From Candidatus Nanopelagicales bacterium (GTDB lineage Bacteria > Actinomycetota > Actinomycetes > S36-B12 > UBA5976), in NCBI GenBank assembly GCA_030157865.1, contig JAOATY010000010.1, positions 1-64,000 of the forward strand: 64,000 nt of DNA. The letters run 5' to 3'. A program made the position numbers and the translations under genes. The notes beneath the pieces were generated by a model. That model had not been told where the DNA came from, searched no databases, and saw only the letters and a program-made list of their open reading frames with translations. This document shows positions 28,690-37,749 of this stretch, piece after piece. Each line of letters starts with the position of its first letter. Positions within the stretch are counted from its first letter, which is position 1.

Positions 28690-30086
28690 TACTTTGCTTC
28701 TAACAGCGAAAGAATTTCTGGGCACATCATGCCGATGTCACCGGCACCTAGCGTAAGGATGATGTCTCCTGCTTGCGCATGCTCAACTAAGTGCCCTGGA
28801 ACCTTTGACCATGAAGGCTCAAACACAACTTGCTCGGCAGGCAAAGGCACGTTGTTCGCCATAGTGCTGCCAGATGCACCAGGAATTGGTTCTTCGCCCG
28901 GTGCAAATACTTCTAGAACCACAACGAAATCAGCAAGGCCTAGAGCTTGGCCAAACTCTTTCGAAAACAGAGCGGTGCGGTAATAGTGATGCGCCTGAAA
29001 TGCAGCTAGCACTCGGCCTTGGCCAACTACAGTTCTGGCAGCACGCAAGACTGCATCAATTTCGGTTGGATGATGTGCATAGTCATCGAATACTCGGACA
29101 CCGGAAACTTCACCACGAAATTCAAATCGGCGATGCGTTCCAGTAAAACTCTGCAATCCCTCAACGCATTGTTGTGGCGAACAACCTTGAGTTAGCGCTG
29201 CCACAAATGCCGCTGTTGCATTTAGTGCATTGTGAACTCCGGGAACCAACAACTTAATTGGTCCATGAGTTTCGCCTTCGTAAGTAATTGTGAATTCAGA
29301 GCCAACCGAACCCGATGGCAGCAAACTCAATACGGCATCGTTATCAGCACCTTGCCCATAAGTAATCACTTTTGCGCCAAGAGCTTTGGCCTTTTGAGTA
29401 ACAACTTTGGCACCTAAATCATCCCCACACACAACTGCGCAACCGTTACGTTCACCGGTGCCCACAATGAAGTCAACGAACGCTTGCTCAACCGCCTCGT
29501 AAGTTCCCCAATAGTTCAAGTGATCGGCTTCAACATTCGTAACAATGCCCACAGTTGTTGGCAATACCAAGAAGGTGCCATCGCTTTCATCTGCTTCAAC
29601 TACGAACAGCTCGCCCGAACCCTGATGTGCATTGCTTCCGGACTCATTCATTTCAGAGCCAATAACAAATGACGGATCCTTGCCAGCATTTTGCAAGATC
29701 ACGGTGACCATGGATGTGGTGGTGGTTTTGCCATGAGTTCCGGCAACTGAAATTGCTACTGAGTCCTCAAGTAATTCCGCTAACGCGATTGCTCGACTGA
29801 CAACTGGAATGCCCAGTTCATTTGCTTGTGCAACTTCCGGGTTGTCTTTGCTGATGGCAGTTGAAACCACAACGCATGATGGCTTGGTTCCATCAATAAT
29901 CAGATTGTTCGCATCATGCCCGACAAAAACTTTTCCACCTATTGGCTTTAAGGCTTGAAGGCGACGAGAATCTTTTGCGTCGCTGCCCGAAACTTCAGTA
30001 CCGCGAGCTAGTAAAACGCGAGCGATTCCGCTCATGCCGGCCCCGCCGATTCCGACGATATGAACGCGGCCAGTTAAGTAACTCAA
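28689..30086 (-). CDS. murC: UDP-N-acetylmuramate--L-alanine ligase
   Basis: ATP-dependent addition of the first stem residue, L-Ala, to UDP-MurNAc. 465 residues: N-terminal Rossmann-like domain (VGIGGAGMSG), P-loop GTHGKTT at 117-123, EADESDGTF, and HHPTEIDA in the C-terminal domain. Four-base overlap with murG. Confidence 0.97.
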   Translation of the reverse strand: MSYLTGRVHIVGIGGAGMSGIARVLLARGTEVSGSDAKDSRRLQALKPIGGKVFVGHDANNLIIDGTKPSCVVVSTAISKDNPEVAQANELGIPVVSRAIALAELLEDSVAISVAGTHGKTTTTSMVTVILQNAGKDPSFVIGSEMNESGSNAHQGSGELFVVEADESDGTFLVLPTTVGIVTNVEADHLNYWGTYEAVEQAFVDFIVGTGERNGCAVVCGDDLGAKVVTQKAKALGAKVITYGQGADNDAVLSLLPSGSVGSEFTITYEGETHGPIKLLVPGVHNALNATAAFVAALTQGCSPQQCVEGLQSFTGTHRRFEFRGEVSGVRVFDDYAHHPTEIDAVLRAARTVVGQGRVLAAFQAHHYYRTALFSKEFGQALGLADFVVVLEVFAPGEEPIPGASGSTMANNVPLPAEQVVFEPSWSKVPGHLVEHAQAGDIILTLGAGDIGMMCPEILSLLEAK

Positions 30087-31156
30087 GACTTGGCCTTTCC
30101 TGCAACGGACATAACCAATTTAGCAAGATCTGCCGCTGAATCCTTGTGTCCGAGCGAGGCACTTGCTTTAGACATTTCAAGGAGTCTTGATAAATCAGAA
30201 ACAATCGGCAAAATGTGGTCACGCACGTATTCGGCATTAAATTCCAGATCCGAAATCATGATTGCGCCGCCAGCTTGAACAACTGGTGCGGCATTCAAGC
30301 TTTGCTCGCCATTGCCAATTGGGAGTGGGACAAAGCATGCAGGCAATCCAACGGCGGTTAACTCTGCCACTGTCATTGCGCCAGCTCGCCCGATCACAAA
30401 GTCCGCAGCCGCATAAGCCAAATCCATGCGATCTATGTAATTTAGCGGGCGATACTTTTCGGATTCTGGCTGTGGAAATTCGTTCTTTAGGCCGACCGAA
30501 TGCAGAATCACAATGTCGCCAAATGTATTTTCGGCAAGGCAATCGCTGATTACGGAATTAAGTTTCACTGAACCTTGGGAACCACCAAAAACCAACACGC
30601 AGGTTGCATCATTGCTAATTCCGAAATGTTCTCTTGCTTGCTTGCGTGTTTCATTTCGATCTAGTTGCTCAATGGCTTTGCGCAATGGAATTCCGATTAA
30701 CTGAGCCCGAGGCAAGCTATCTGGAACCGTTTCGGCAACCGCATCCGCAAATCGTGCGCCAACGCGATTCGCAAGACCAGCACGAGCATTTGCTTCATGT
30801 ACCACAATTGGCACTTCCCCGCGTGCTGCTAAATACGCTGGAATTGAAACGTAGCCGCCAAAACCTACAACGACATCTGCTTCCAACTTATGGAGTAGAT
30901 CGCGGGTTTGTTTAATTGCTGAACGCAGTCGAGTTGGAAGTGTTACTAAGTCACCGCTGAACTTTCGTGGCAGCGGAACGGCTGGAATGAGTTCAAGTTT
31001 GTAGCCACGAGCCGGAACTAAGTCGACTTCAAGTCCACGTGATGTTCCCAGAACCGTGATGTTTATGTCTGGATCGATGGCCGTTAGCTGATCAGCCAAG
31101 TTAAGTGCAGGTTCGATATGGCCAGCTGTTCCGCCGCCAGCGAGAACTATGTTCAC
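30083..31156 (-). CDS. murG: lipid II synthase MurG (GlcNAc transferase)
   Basis: Peripheral membrane glycosyltransferase adding GlcNAc to lipid I. From a GTG at 31156 the protein has 357 residues, with the GGGTAGH loop at 7-13, FGGSQGS and RAGAMTVAEL. The GTG lies 16 bases after the ftsW stop; an in-frame ATG at 31210 would extend back into ftsW and gives a non-homologous extension. Confidence 0.95.
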   Translation of the reverse strand: MNIVLAGGGTAGHIEPALNLADQLTAIDPDINITVLGTSRGLEVDLVPARGYKLELIPAVPLPRKFSGDLVTLPTRLRSAIKQTRDLLHKLEADVVVGFGGYVSIPAYLAARGEVPIVVHEANARAGLANRVGARFADAVAETVPDSLPRAQLIGIPLRKAIEQLDRNETRKQAREHFGISNDATCVLVFGGSQGSVKLNSVISDCLAENTFGDIVILHSVGLKNEFPQPESEKYRPLNYIDRMDLAYAAADFVIGRAGAMTVAELTAVGLPACFVPLPIGNGEQSLNAAPVVQAGGAIMISDLEFNAEYVRDHILPIVSDLSRLLEMSKASASLGHKDSAADLAKLVMSVAGKAKS

Positions 31157-31172
31157 GCTAAATTCCAACTCA

Positions 31173-32342
31173 TTATCTTTGTTCCTGCATATAGGCCTCG
31201 TGCTTGGCAAATGCCATCAAGATTCCCATGGCAAGCAAAGTTGGAATCAACGAGGAGCCACCATAAGAAACCAGAGGTAACGGAACGCCTGTGATCGGCA
31301 GGATTCCTAGCACCGCTCCAATGTTTACCAAAGCCTGAGTAACAATCCAAGCCACAATGCCAAGCGAAGCAATTTGAATGAATGCTTCATTGGTGTTGCG
31401 AGCAATGCGAAGGCCAACAATGGCAATCGCTGTGAAGATCAATAGCACTGTGATGGTTCCAAGGATTCCAAGTTCTTCACCAAGTACTGCATAGATAAAG
31501 TCAGTGTGGGCTTCTGGCAAAGTTCCCCACTTTTCACGTGATCCACCAAGACCAACGCCCCACCATCCGCCGGAGCCTAATGCTTGCTGTCCGTGAATCA
31601 CTTGAAAGCCAGTACCTTGCGCATCTGCATAAGGATCTAACCAAGATGTGAATCGCGCCATTCGATAAGGAGCGGCAATTGATAATGCTGCAATGGCTGC
31701 AAGTCCAGCAGCGCCCATGATCATGAACCATTTTCTTGGCGCACCAACAAAGTAAAGAAGTGAAGCCATGATTGGCATCATTACCATTGCAGTTCCGAGG
31801 TCACCTTGAAGTACGACTAGCACCAAGACCGTTACGGAAACTGGCAGAACCGGCATTAGCAAATGGTGGCGCTGTTCAAGCAAGTGATATTTGCGATCCA
31901 AAATATCGGCGCCCCACATAATGATGGCAAGCTTGGCAAACTCTGAAGGTTGAATTCGGAACGGGCCACCAAAATCGATCCAGTTCTTTTGTCCGTGAAC
32001 TGCAGTACCAATTAATAAAACAGCGACAAGCAGAACGCCAACGACAACCATGAATAGTGGAGCCCAGCGGCGAATCGCATCGACGTGCATTTTCGACACA
32101 GCCATCATTAAGAAAACGCCGATTGCAGCAAAAATCAATTGTCGAGTTGCCAGCGCCCAAGAGTTACCGTTGTTTTGCTGATATGAAAAAACGCTCGATG
32201 CTGATGCAACCATGACAATGCCAAGTGCGAGCAAGAATCCAGTTGCGCCAAGCAAGATTTGGTAATGCAACATTGGATGCTCAAGACGAGCCGAAAGCCC
32301 TCCGTCAGGACTACTTCCCTTTACTGGTCTGGTCGTCGTCAT
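31173..32342 (-). CDS. ftsW: peptidoglycan glycosyltransferase FtsW (SEDS family)
   Basis: Divisome glycan polymerase working with FtsI. 389 residues with about ten membrane helices; conserved SEDS segments include RIQPSEFAK, GDLGTAMV, the acidic loop near HTDFIYAVLGEELG and GVPLPLVSYGGSS. Four-base overlap with murD. Confidence 0.96.
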   Translation of the reverse strand: MTTTRPVKGSSPDGGLSARLEHPMLHYQILLGATGFLLALGIVMVASASSVFSYQQNNGNSWALATRQLIFAAIGVFLMMAVSKMHVDAIRRWAPLFMVVVGVLLVAVLLIGTAVHGQKNWIDFGGPFRIQPSEFAKLAIIMWGADILDRKYHLLEQRHHLLMPVLPVSVTVLVLVVLQGDLGTAMVMMPIMASLLYFVGAPRKWFMIMGAAGLAAIAALSIAAPYRMARFTSWLDPYADAQGTGFQVIHGQQALGSGGWWGVGLGGSREKWGTLPEAHTDFIYAVLGEELGILGTITVLLIFTAIAIVGLRIARNTNEAFIQIASLGIVAWIVTQALVNIGAVLGILPITGVPLPLVSYGGSSLIPTLLAMGILMAFAKHEAYMQEQR

Positions 32343-33778
32343 GATGTGAGCTCTTTAACTGCTTTGGCAAATGCGTCACCGCGAGCGGAGTAATCCTTGA
32401 ACATGTCCCATGAGGCGCATCCCGGAGCTAATAGAACAGTGTCTCCTGGCTGTGCCGCCTCTGCTGCCAGCGCCACAACTAACTCCATTGCATTAGTTTC
32501 CTTGGTCGTAACGCGATGGATTGGGACATTCGGAGCGTGTCGCTCTAAGGCGGCAGCAATCACATCCTGATCAACCCCCAAAAGCACCGCAGCGCGCATG
32601 CGATGGGCATTATCAAGCACCAATTCATCGAAATCTTGACCCTTAGCCATACCGCCAGCAATCCAGACGACTGATTCATAAGCAGTAAGTGAGGTCGCTG
32701 CGGCGTGTGTATTTGTCGCTTTTGAGTCATCAATGAAGTCAACGCCAGCAACCTGTCCAACATGCGCGATGCGATGTGGTGCTGGCTGCCAGGCACGTAG
32801 GCCATCGCGAATTGCGCGAGCATCAACGCCGTGAGCTCGAGCTAAAGCACTGGCTGCAAGTGCATTTGCGATGTTGTGAACAGCTGGAATTGCTAGATCT
32901 GAAATCTCGGCAAGTTCTAATGCCGCTTCTCTGCGATTGTCCAAGAACGCACGATCGACTAAGAATTCTTCGACAACACCAACCATTGATATGTCAGGTA
33001 TGCCAGTTGAAAAACCAATTGCTCGACAGCCTTCAACTACATCGGCTTGCTCCACCATGCGAATGGTTTCTTCATCAGCAACATTGAAGATAGCTGCCAC
33101 CTGGCAACGTTCATAAACTTTTGCTTTTGCATCACGATATGCTTCGTAACTTCCAAAAAGATCTATGTGATCCTGCGCAAGGTTTAAACAAACCGCAGCC
33201 TGTGGCGATATCGAATAAACAAATGGCAACTGTGGCGCGCCAACCTCAATAGCTAGTACATCCCATGGCGTTGGATCCATCATTACTTCAACTAGCGAGC
33301 GACCGATGTTTCCCGCAGCGACTGTGCGCTTACCTGCTGCTAACAAGATAGATTCCAACATCAAAGTTGTTGTGGTCTTTCCATTAGTTCCTGTTACCAG
33401 TAACCAAGGTGCTGGGTGATCAAGATCCCTTAAGCGCCAAGCCAGTTCAAGTTCTCCCCAAATTTGAACTCCAGCTGCTTGAGCAGCGGTAACAATCGGA
33501 GCTAGTGGTGAAACACCTGGTGAAAGCACGAGTAAGTCGATGTTTTCAGGAAGTTGGGTGTCATCACCCAAACGAATTTCAGCGCCAAGGATTTCTAAAA
33601 TCGTGGCTCGCTCTTTTTGGCGCTCACCGGTTGCAGCATCAATGACGACAACTTTGGCATCTAAGTTAACAAGGGCATCTGCAGCTGCAAACCCAGCAAC
33701 ACCCAGGCCTACAACACAAACGCGAACTTGCGACCAATCACTAGTGCGGTTTAACTCATCAAGATTTAGGGAAGCCAT
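32339..33778 (-). CDS. murD: UDP-N-acetylmuramoyl-L-alanine--D-glutamate ligase
   Basis: Adds D-Glu to UDP-MurNAc-L-Ala. 479 residues from ATG 33778; P-loop GTNGKTT at 130-136, LNLAQDHID and FIDDSKATNTHA. Longer starts would lie inside mraY and are rejected. It begins five bases after mraY. Confidence 0.96.
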   Translation of the reverse strand: MASLNLDELNRTSDWSQVRVCVVGLGVAGFAAADALVNLDAKVVVIDAATGERQKERATILEILGAEIRLGDDTQLPENIDLLVLSPGVSPLAPIVTAAQAAGVQIWGELELAWRLRDLDHPAPWLLVTGTNGKTTTTLMLESILLAAGKRTVAAGNIGRSLVEVMMDPTPWDVLAIEVGAPQLPFVYSISPQAAVCLNLAQDHIDLFGSYEAYRDAKAKVYERCQVAAIFNVADEETIRMVEQADVVEGCRAIGFSTGIPDISMVGVVEEFLVDRAFLDNRREAALELAEISDLAIPAVHNIANALAASALARAHGVDARAIRDGLRAWQPAPHRIAHVGQVAGVDFIDDSKATNTHAAATSLTAYESVVWIAGGMAKGQDFDELVLDNAHRMRAAVLLGVDQDVIAAALERHAPNVPIHRVTTKETNAMELVVALAAEAAQPGDTVLLAPGCASWDMFKDYSARGDAFAKAVKELTS

Positions 33779-33783
33779 AACTT

Positions 33784-34851
33784 TTACTGACGCACCCATT
33801 CTGCATAGAACAACGCCATACCAGCACCAACACAAAGTCCTTGAATAATCCAGAAGCGAACCACAATCAAAACTTCTGGCCAACCCTTCATTTCAAAATG
33901 ATGATGAAGCGGAGCCATTCTTAAAACTCGACGACCAGTTAACTTGTAAGACCCAACTTGGGCAATAACCGAAAGTGTGATCAATACAAATAGTCCGCCA
34001 ATTAGGCCAAGTAGTAACTCGGTGCGAGTCATTAATGCCAAGGCCGCAAGTCCGCCACCAAGCGCAAGCGAGCCGGTGTCCCCCATAAAGATTCGAGCTG
34101 GACTTGAGTTCCACCACAAGAATCCAAAGCAGGCACCTGCTGTTGCTGCCGCGAATACTGCAAGGTCAAGTGGATCTCGCACGGTGTAACAACGTGGGAT
34201 GTCTCCCCAGAAACAACTTTGACCGTATTGCCAAATCGACATCACGGTGTAGGCAACAAAGGAAAGAAGGGCTGCGCCGATTGCCAATCCATCAAGACCA
34301 TCAGTTAAATTAACGCCATTTGTAATTCCAGTAACAAGGAACCAAATCCAAAGTAGGACTAGAGCAGAAGGCAGAATCCAGTTTGTGTCTCTTACCCAAG
34401 AGATGGCATTACTTACCGGAACGTTTCCACCTTCATCAGGGAACTGCATTGCTAGGTAACCAAATGAAAGTGCGGCGACTGCCTGGCCAAGAAGTTTGGT
34501 ACGCGCGCGGATACCTGTGCTTCGCTGCTTGAAGATTTTCAAATAATCATCAGCAAGGCCTACCAAGCTCAACGCAACCATCAAATAGATCGCAAGTAAC
34601 CCAGATACGGTCGGGGTGCTCATCATCATTAAGTGCGCCAAAAAATACGCCAAGACAACAGAACCAACAATTGCAACGCCACCCATAGATGGGGTTCCGC
34701 GCTTACTTCCGTGCTCAGGGTAATTAACGTTTTCAGTAGATTCCCGAATTGCTTGGGCAATCCCGCGCTTGCGAAGCAGGTTGATTAGTAGTGGGGTGCC
34801 AATTAGAGACAGCAGTGTTGCTAACGCACCAGCTAGCACTACAAGCTTCAC
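33784..34851 (-). CDS. mraY: phospho-MurNAc-pentapeptide transferase
   Basis: Membrane enzyme transferring phospho-MurNAc-pentapeptide to undecaprenyl phosphate to make lipid I. 355 residues, ten membrane helices, with the catalytic motifs LADDYLK, NLTDGLDGLA and the MAPLHHHFE loop. The GTG at 34851 shares bases with the murF stop (GTGA); another GTG four codons upstream is possible. Confidence 0.96.
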   Translation of the reverse strand: MKLVVLAGALATLLSLIGTPLLINLLRKRGIAQAIRESTENVNYPEHGSKRGTPSMGGVAIVGSVVLAYFLAHLMMMSTPTVSGLLAIYLMVALSLVGLADDYLKIFKQRSTGIRARTKLLGQAVAALSFGYLAMQFPDEGGNVPVSNAISWVRDTNWILPSALVLLWIWFLVTGITNGVNLTDGLDGLAIGAALLSFVAYTVMSIWQYGQSCFWGDIPRCYTVRDPLDLAVFAAATAGACFGFLWWNSSPARIFMGDTGSLALGGGLAALALMTRTELLLGLIGGLFVLITLSVIAQVGSYKLTGRRVLRMAPLHHHFEMKGWPEVLIVVRFWIIQGLCVGAGMALFYAEWVRQ

Positions 34852-36269
34852 TGTTGGCCCCACTTCGCGCGCAAAACAACTTCAATTTGATCGGCGAGCA
34901 CTTCAAATTGTTCAGCTCGCGAAGCCTTGAACAATAAAACGTCACCGGAGTTAACTTCATTAACAATGTAGTCGCAGGCGCTATCAAAATCGGGTAACCA
35001 CACCGATTTTTGAGCCTTGCCCGCAGTGGAGGTCAGGTCTGAACTCAAGCCATAAGACTTGGCAGCTTCACCCACAGCAATGACATGAGTTACGCCCAGC
35101 TTGGATGCCAAGGTGGCTATCTGAGCGTGGATGGCGTCGCTGGTTTCGCCAAGCTCGTGCATTTTGCCTAGGACTGCAAAAGTATTGCCAGTGGCTGGGA
35201 TTGCCGTAAGGGTTTCAAGTGCTGCTGTCATTGATTCCGGATTGGCGTTATACGCATCATTGATGATGGTTACATTTCCAGGAATCTGATGTACTTCCAT
35301 GCGCCACTTACTCATTTGCTTAAGAGTCGTTAAAGCCCTGGCAATGTCTTCGATTTCCATTCCGACTGCAAGCCCAACGGCTGCAGCTGCGAGCGCATTT
35401 AAGACATTGTGTTCACCGAGCATTGGAATTGAAGCCGAGATTCGATCGCCGCGATAAACCAGGTCAAAGGTGTAGCTGCCATATGCGCTTAACTGCAAGT
35501 TCTCTTCTCTAATGTCTGCCGTTTTTGAGAACCCATAGGTAAACACTGTTGCTTCAGTTAAGTTCCGCATTGCCAACACGCGTTCATCGTCAGCATTAAG
35601 AACAACTACGCCTGAAGCAGAGATGGCAGAGACCAATTCGGATTTTGCTTTGGCAATACCTTCAATACTGCCAACTTCTCCGATGTGCGCGTGACCAACA
35701 TTTGTGATGACACCTAGGGTTGGCCGGGCCAAGTTGCAAAGATGCGTGATGTGACCGAGTCCACGCATTCCCATCTCGGCTACCAAGTATTTAACGTCGA
35801 ACGGCGCAGAAAGCAGAGTTAACGGCAAACCAAGTTCGTTGTTTAACGAACCAGCAGGTGCGTGAGTTACACCAGCATGAGACAAAACCTGCCCGATCAT
35901 GTCTTTAGTCGAAGTCTTGCCTGATGAACCAGTGATACCAATTACCTCTATGCCGCGCATTAAGGACCTGACATGCGCCGAAATTTTTGCAATCGCGTGG
36001 ATCACTGGATCAAGTTCATCTGGCGAAGCGGGAACTAGGACATGTGAGCCAGTTACTTCTTTAGAAGTTAACGACGCACTCGCGCCAGCACTAATTGCCT
36101 GGGAAACAAACTCGTGACCATCAACGCGTTCGCCAACAATGGCAGCGAACAAGTCCCCTGCATTGGCAGAACGAGAATCAATCGATATTCCTGAAACTCG
36201 AATTGAAGCATCACCAATTAATTTGCCACCAACTATGTCGCAAACTTGTCCAAGAGTTAAATCAAACAT
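34848..36269 (-). CDS. murF: UDP-MurNAc-tripeptide--D-alanyl-D-alanine ligase
   Basis: Adds D-Ala-D-Ala to complete the pentapeptide. 473 residues: N-terminal substrate domain, P-loop GSSGKTSTKD, ligase core with NDAYNANPESM and LGKMHELGE. Overlaps murE by eight bases. Confidence 0.96.
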   Translation of the reverse strand: MFDLTLGQVCDIVGGKLIGDASIRVSGISIDSRSANAGDLFAAIVGERVDGHEFVSQAISAGASASLTSKEVTGSHVLVPASPDELDPVIHAIAKISAHVRSLMRGIEVIGITGSSGKTSTKDMIGQVLSHAGVTHAPAGSLNNELGLPLTLLSAPFDVKYLVAEMGMRGLGHITHLCNLARPTLGVITNVGHAHIGEVGSIEGIAKAKSELVSAISASGVVVLNADDERVLAMRNLTEATVFTYGFSKTADIREENLQLSAYGSYTFDLVYRGDRISASIPMLGEHNVLNALAAAAVGLAVGMEIEDIARALTTLKQMSKWRMEVHQIPGNVTIINDAYNANPESMTAALETLTAIPATGNTFAVLGKMHELGETSDAIHAQIATLASKLGVTHVIAVGEAAKSYGLSSDLTSTAGKAQKSVWLPDFDSACDYIVNEVNSGDVLLFKASRAEQFEVLADQIEVVLRAKWGQQ

Positions 36270-37749
36270 TTTCGGACTCCTGTCTGACTACAACGCGATC
36301 ATCAAACGGAAACACTTGACCAGCAACTTCTTGCCCAGTTTCATGACCCTTGCCAAGAATCGCAATCACGTCACCAGAGGTTGCAAGGCCTAAGGCTTTG
36401 GCAATTGCCAATCTGCGATCAGCAACTTCAATAACCTCGGCTGACAGACCTTGCGTTCCAGATAACATGGCACTTCTGATTAGCGCTGGGTCTTCCGATC
36501 TTGGGTTGTCATCAGTAATGATCACGATGTCGGAAAGTTGGGCAGCAACTTTGCCCATCAGCGGACGTTTTAAGGCATCTCGATCGCCACCGCAGCCAAT
36601 TACCGTGATGACCTTGGCTGGGTTGGCGTCTTTAATAACAGTTAAAACGGTTTGCACGGCATCAGGTGTGTGAGCGTAATCAACGATTGCAGTTCCGGAT
36701 GATGCAATTGAAACATTTTCAAGGCGGCCTGGAATTGGTCGCACATTCTCAAGTGAATCTAAAGTTGCAGGAACTTCAAGACCAAGCATCTGACTGGCAA
36801 TTAACGCGCAAGCTGCATTGGTCGCGTTGTATGAACCGAGCATGTTTACCGAAAGCGAAATTGGAGCATCATTATCAATCGTGATTTGCTGAGTTGTCGC
36901 ACCACTTGAATTGGAGGTGGCTTCGGATGTCTTCCAATTTCCATTTTGCCCAACCGTAGTGTTTGGAATTTTGCATTCCTCCGCTAACTTCATTCCCCAT
37001 TCATCATCCGTGCAAATAACTGCTTGCCTTGCATGTTCCGATGTGAACAGCAGAGCCTTCGCTGCAAAGTAGCTTTCCATTGAGCCATGGAAATCCAAAT
37101 GATCTTGAGTCAGATTCGTGAAGATAGCAACATCAAACTTGATTCCATCTACGCGATGCAGTGCAAGGGCATGGCTTGAGACTTCCATAAATACATGAGT
37201 AATCCCCTGTTCGACCATCAGACCCAAAGTGGCATACAGATCAGTTGATTCAGGAGTAGTTCGCGCACCTGGTAAATGTTCTTCACCTAAGTAAGTGCCA
37301 AGGGTTCCGATAACTCCAACACTCTTGCCAGCGTCAATAAAGATGGAACGCAGCATGTGGGTAGTTGTGGTCTTGCCGTTTGTTCCGGTAACTCCAGTAA
37401 TTACCAACTTGGCTTCTGGATTTCCATAAATACCGGCAGCAAGTGTTGCCATATCTTTTCTGGCATTCGAAAGTTCAATTACTGGTAAACCTTTTTGCTT
37501 TGCGATCTGTGCGCCATGGGAATCAGATGCAATTGCTACTGCGCCATTTTTAACCGCTTCATCAACAAAGTCGATTCCATGACTGTTTGCTCCGAGTAAC
37601 GCTACATAAAGATCGCCAGGTTGAACTGATCTGGAGTCATGGGTAATTCCAAAGACTTTTGCTTCGCTAGAAACTTCTCCGGAGACTAACTTTGCAAGAT
37701 GTGAAAGCTCAACACCATTGGTCTTTGGCCGAGTCACTGGACTCACCAC
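36262..37749 (-). CDS. murE: UDP-MurNAc-dipeptide--meso-diaminopimelate ligase
   Basis: Adds the third stem residue. 495 residues with P-loop GTNGKTT at 122-128. DNPR at 414-417 is the signature of meso-DAP-specific enzymes (lysine enzymes differ there), so the wall is predicted to be A2pm type. Two adjacent GTG codons (37749 and 37746) overlap the ftsI stop; either could start. Confidence 0.96.
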   Translation of the reverse strand: MVSPVTRPKTNGVELSHLAKLVSGEVSSEAKVFGITHDSRSVQPGDLYVALLGANSHGIDFVDEAVKNGAVAIASDSHGAQIAKQKGLPVIELSNARKDMATLAAGIYGNPEAKLVITGVTGTNGKTTTTHMLRSIFIDAGKSVGVIGTLGTYLGEEHLPGARTTPESTDLYATLGLMVEQGITHVFMEVSSHALALHRVDGIKFDVAIFTNLTQDHLDFHGSMESYFAAKALLFTSEHARQAVICTDDEWGMKLAEECKIPNTTVGQNGNWKTSEATSNSSGATTQQITIDNDAPISLSVNMLGSYNATNAACALIASQMLGLEVPATLDSLENVRPIPGRLENVSIASSGTAIVDYAHTPDAVQTVLTVIKDANPAKVITVIGCGGDRDALKRPLMGKVAAQLSDIVIITDDNPRSEDPALIRSAMLSGTQGLSAEVIEVADRRLAIAKALGLATSGDVIAILGKGHETGQEVAGQVFPFDDRVVVRQESENV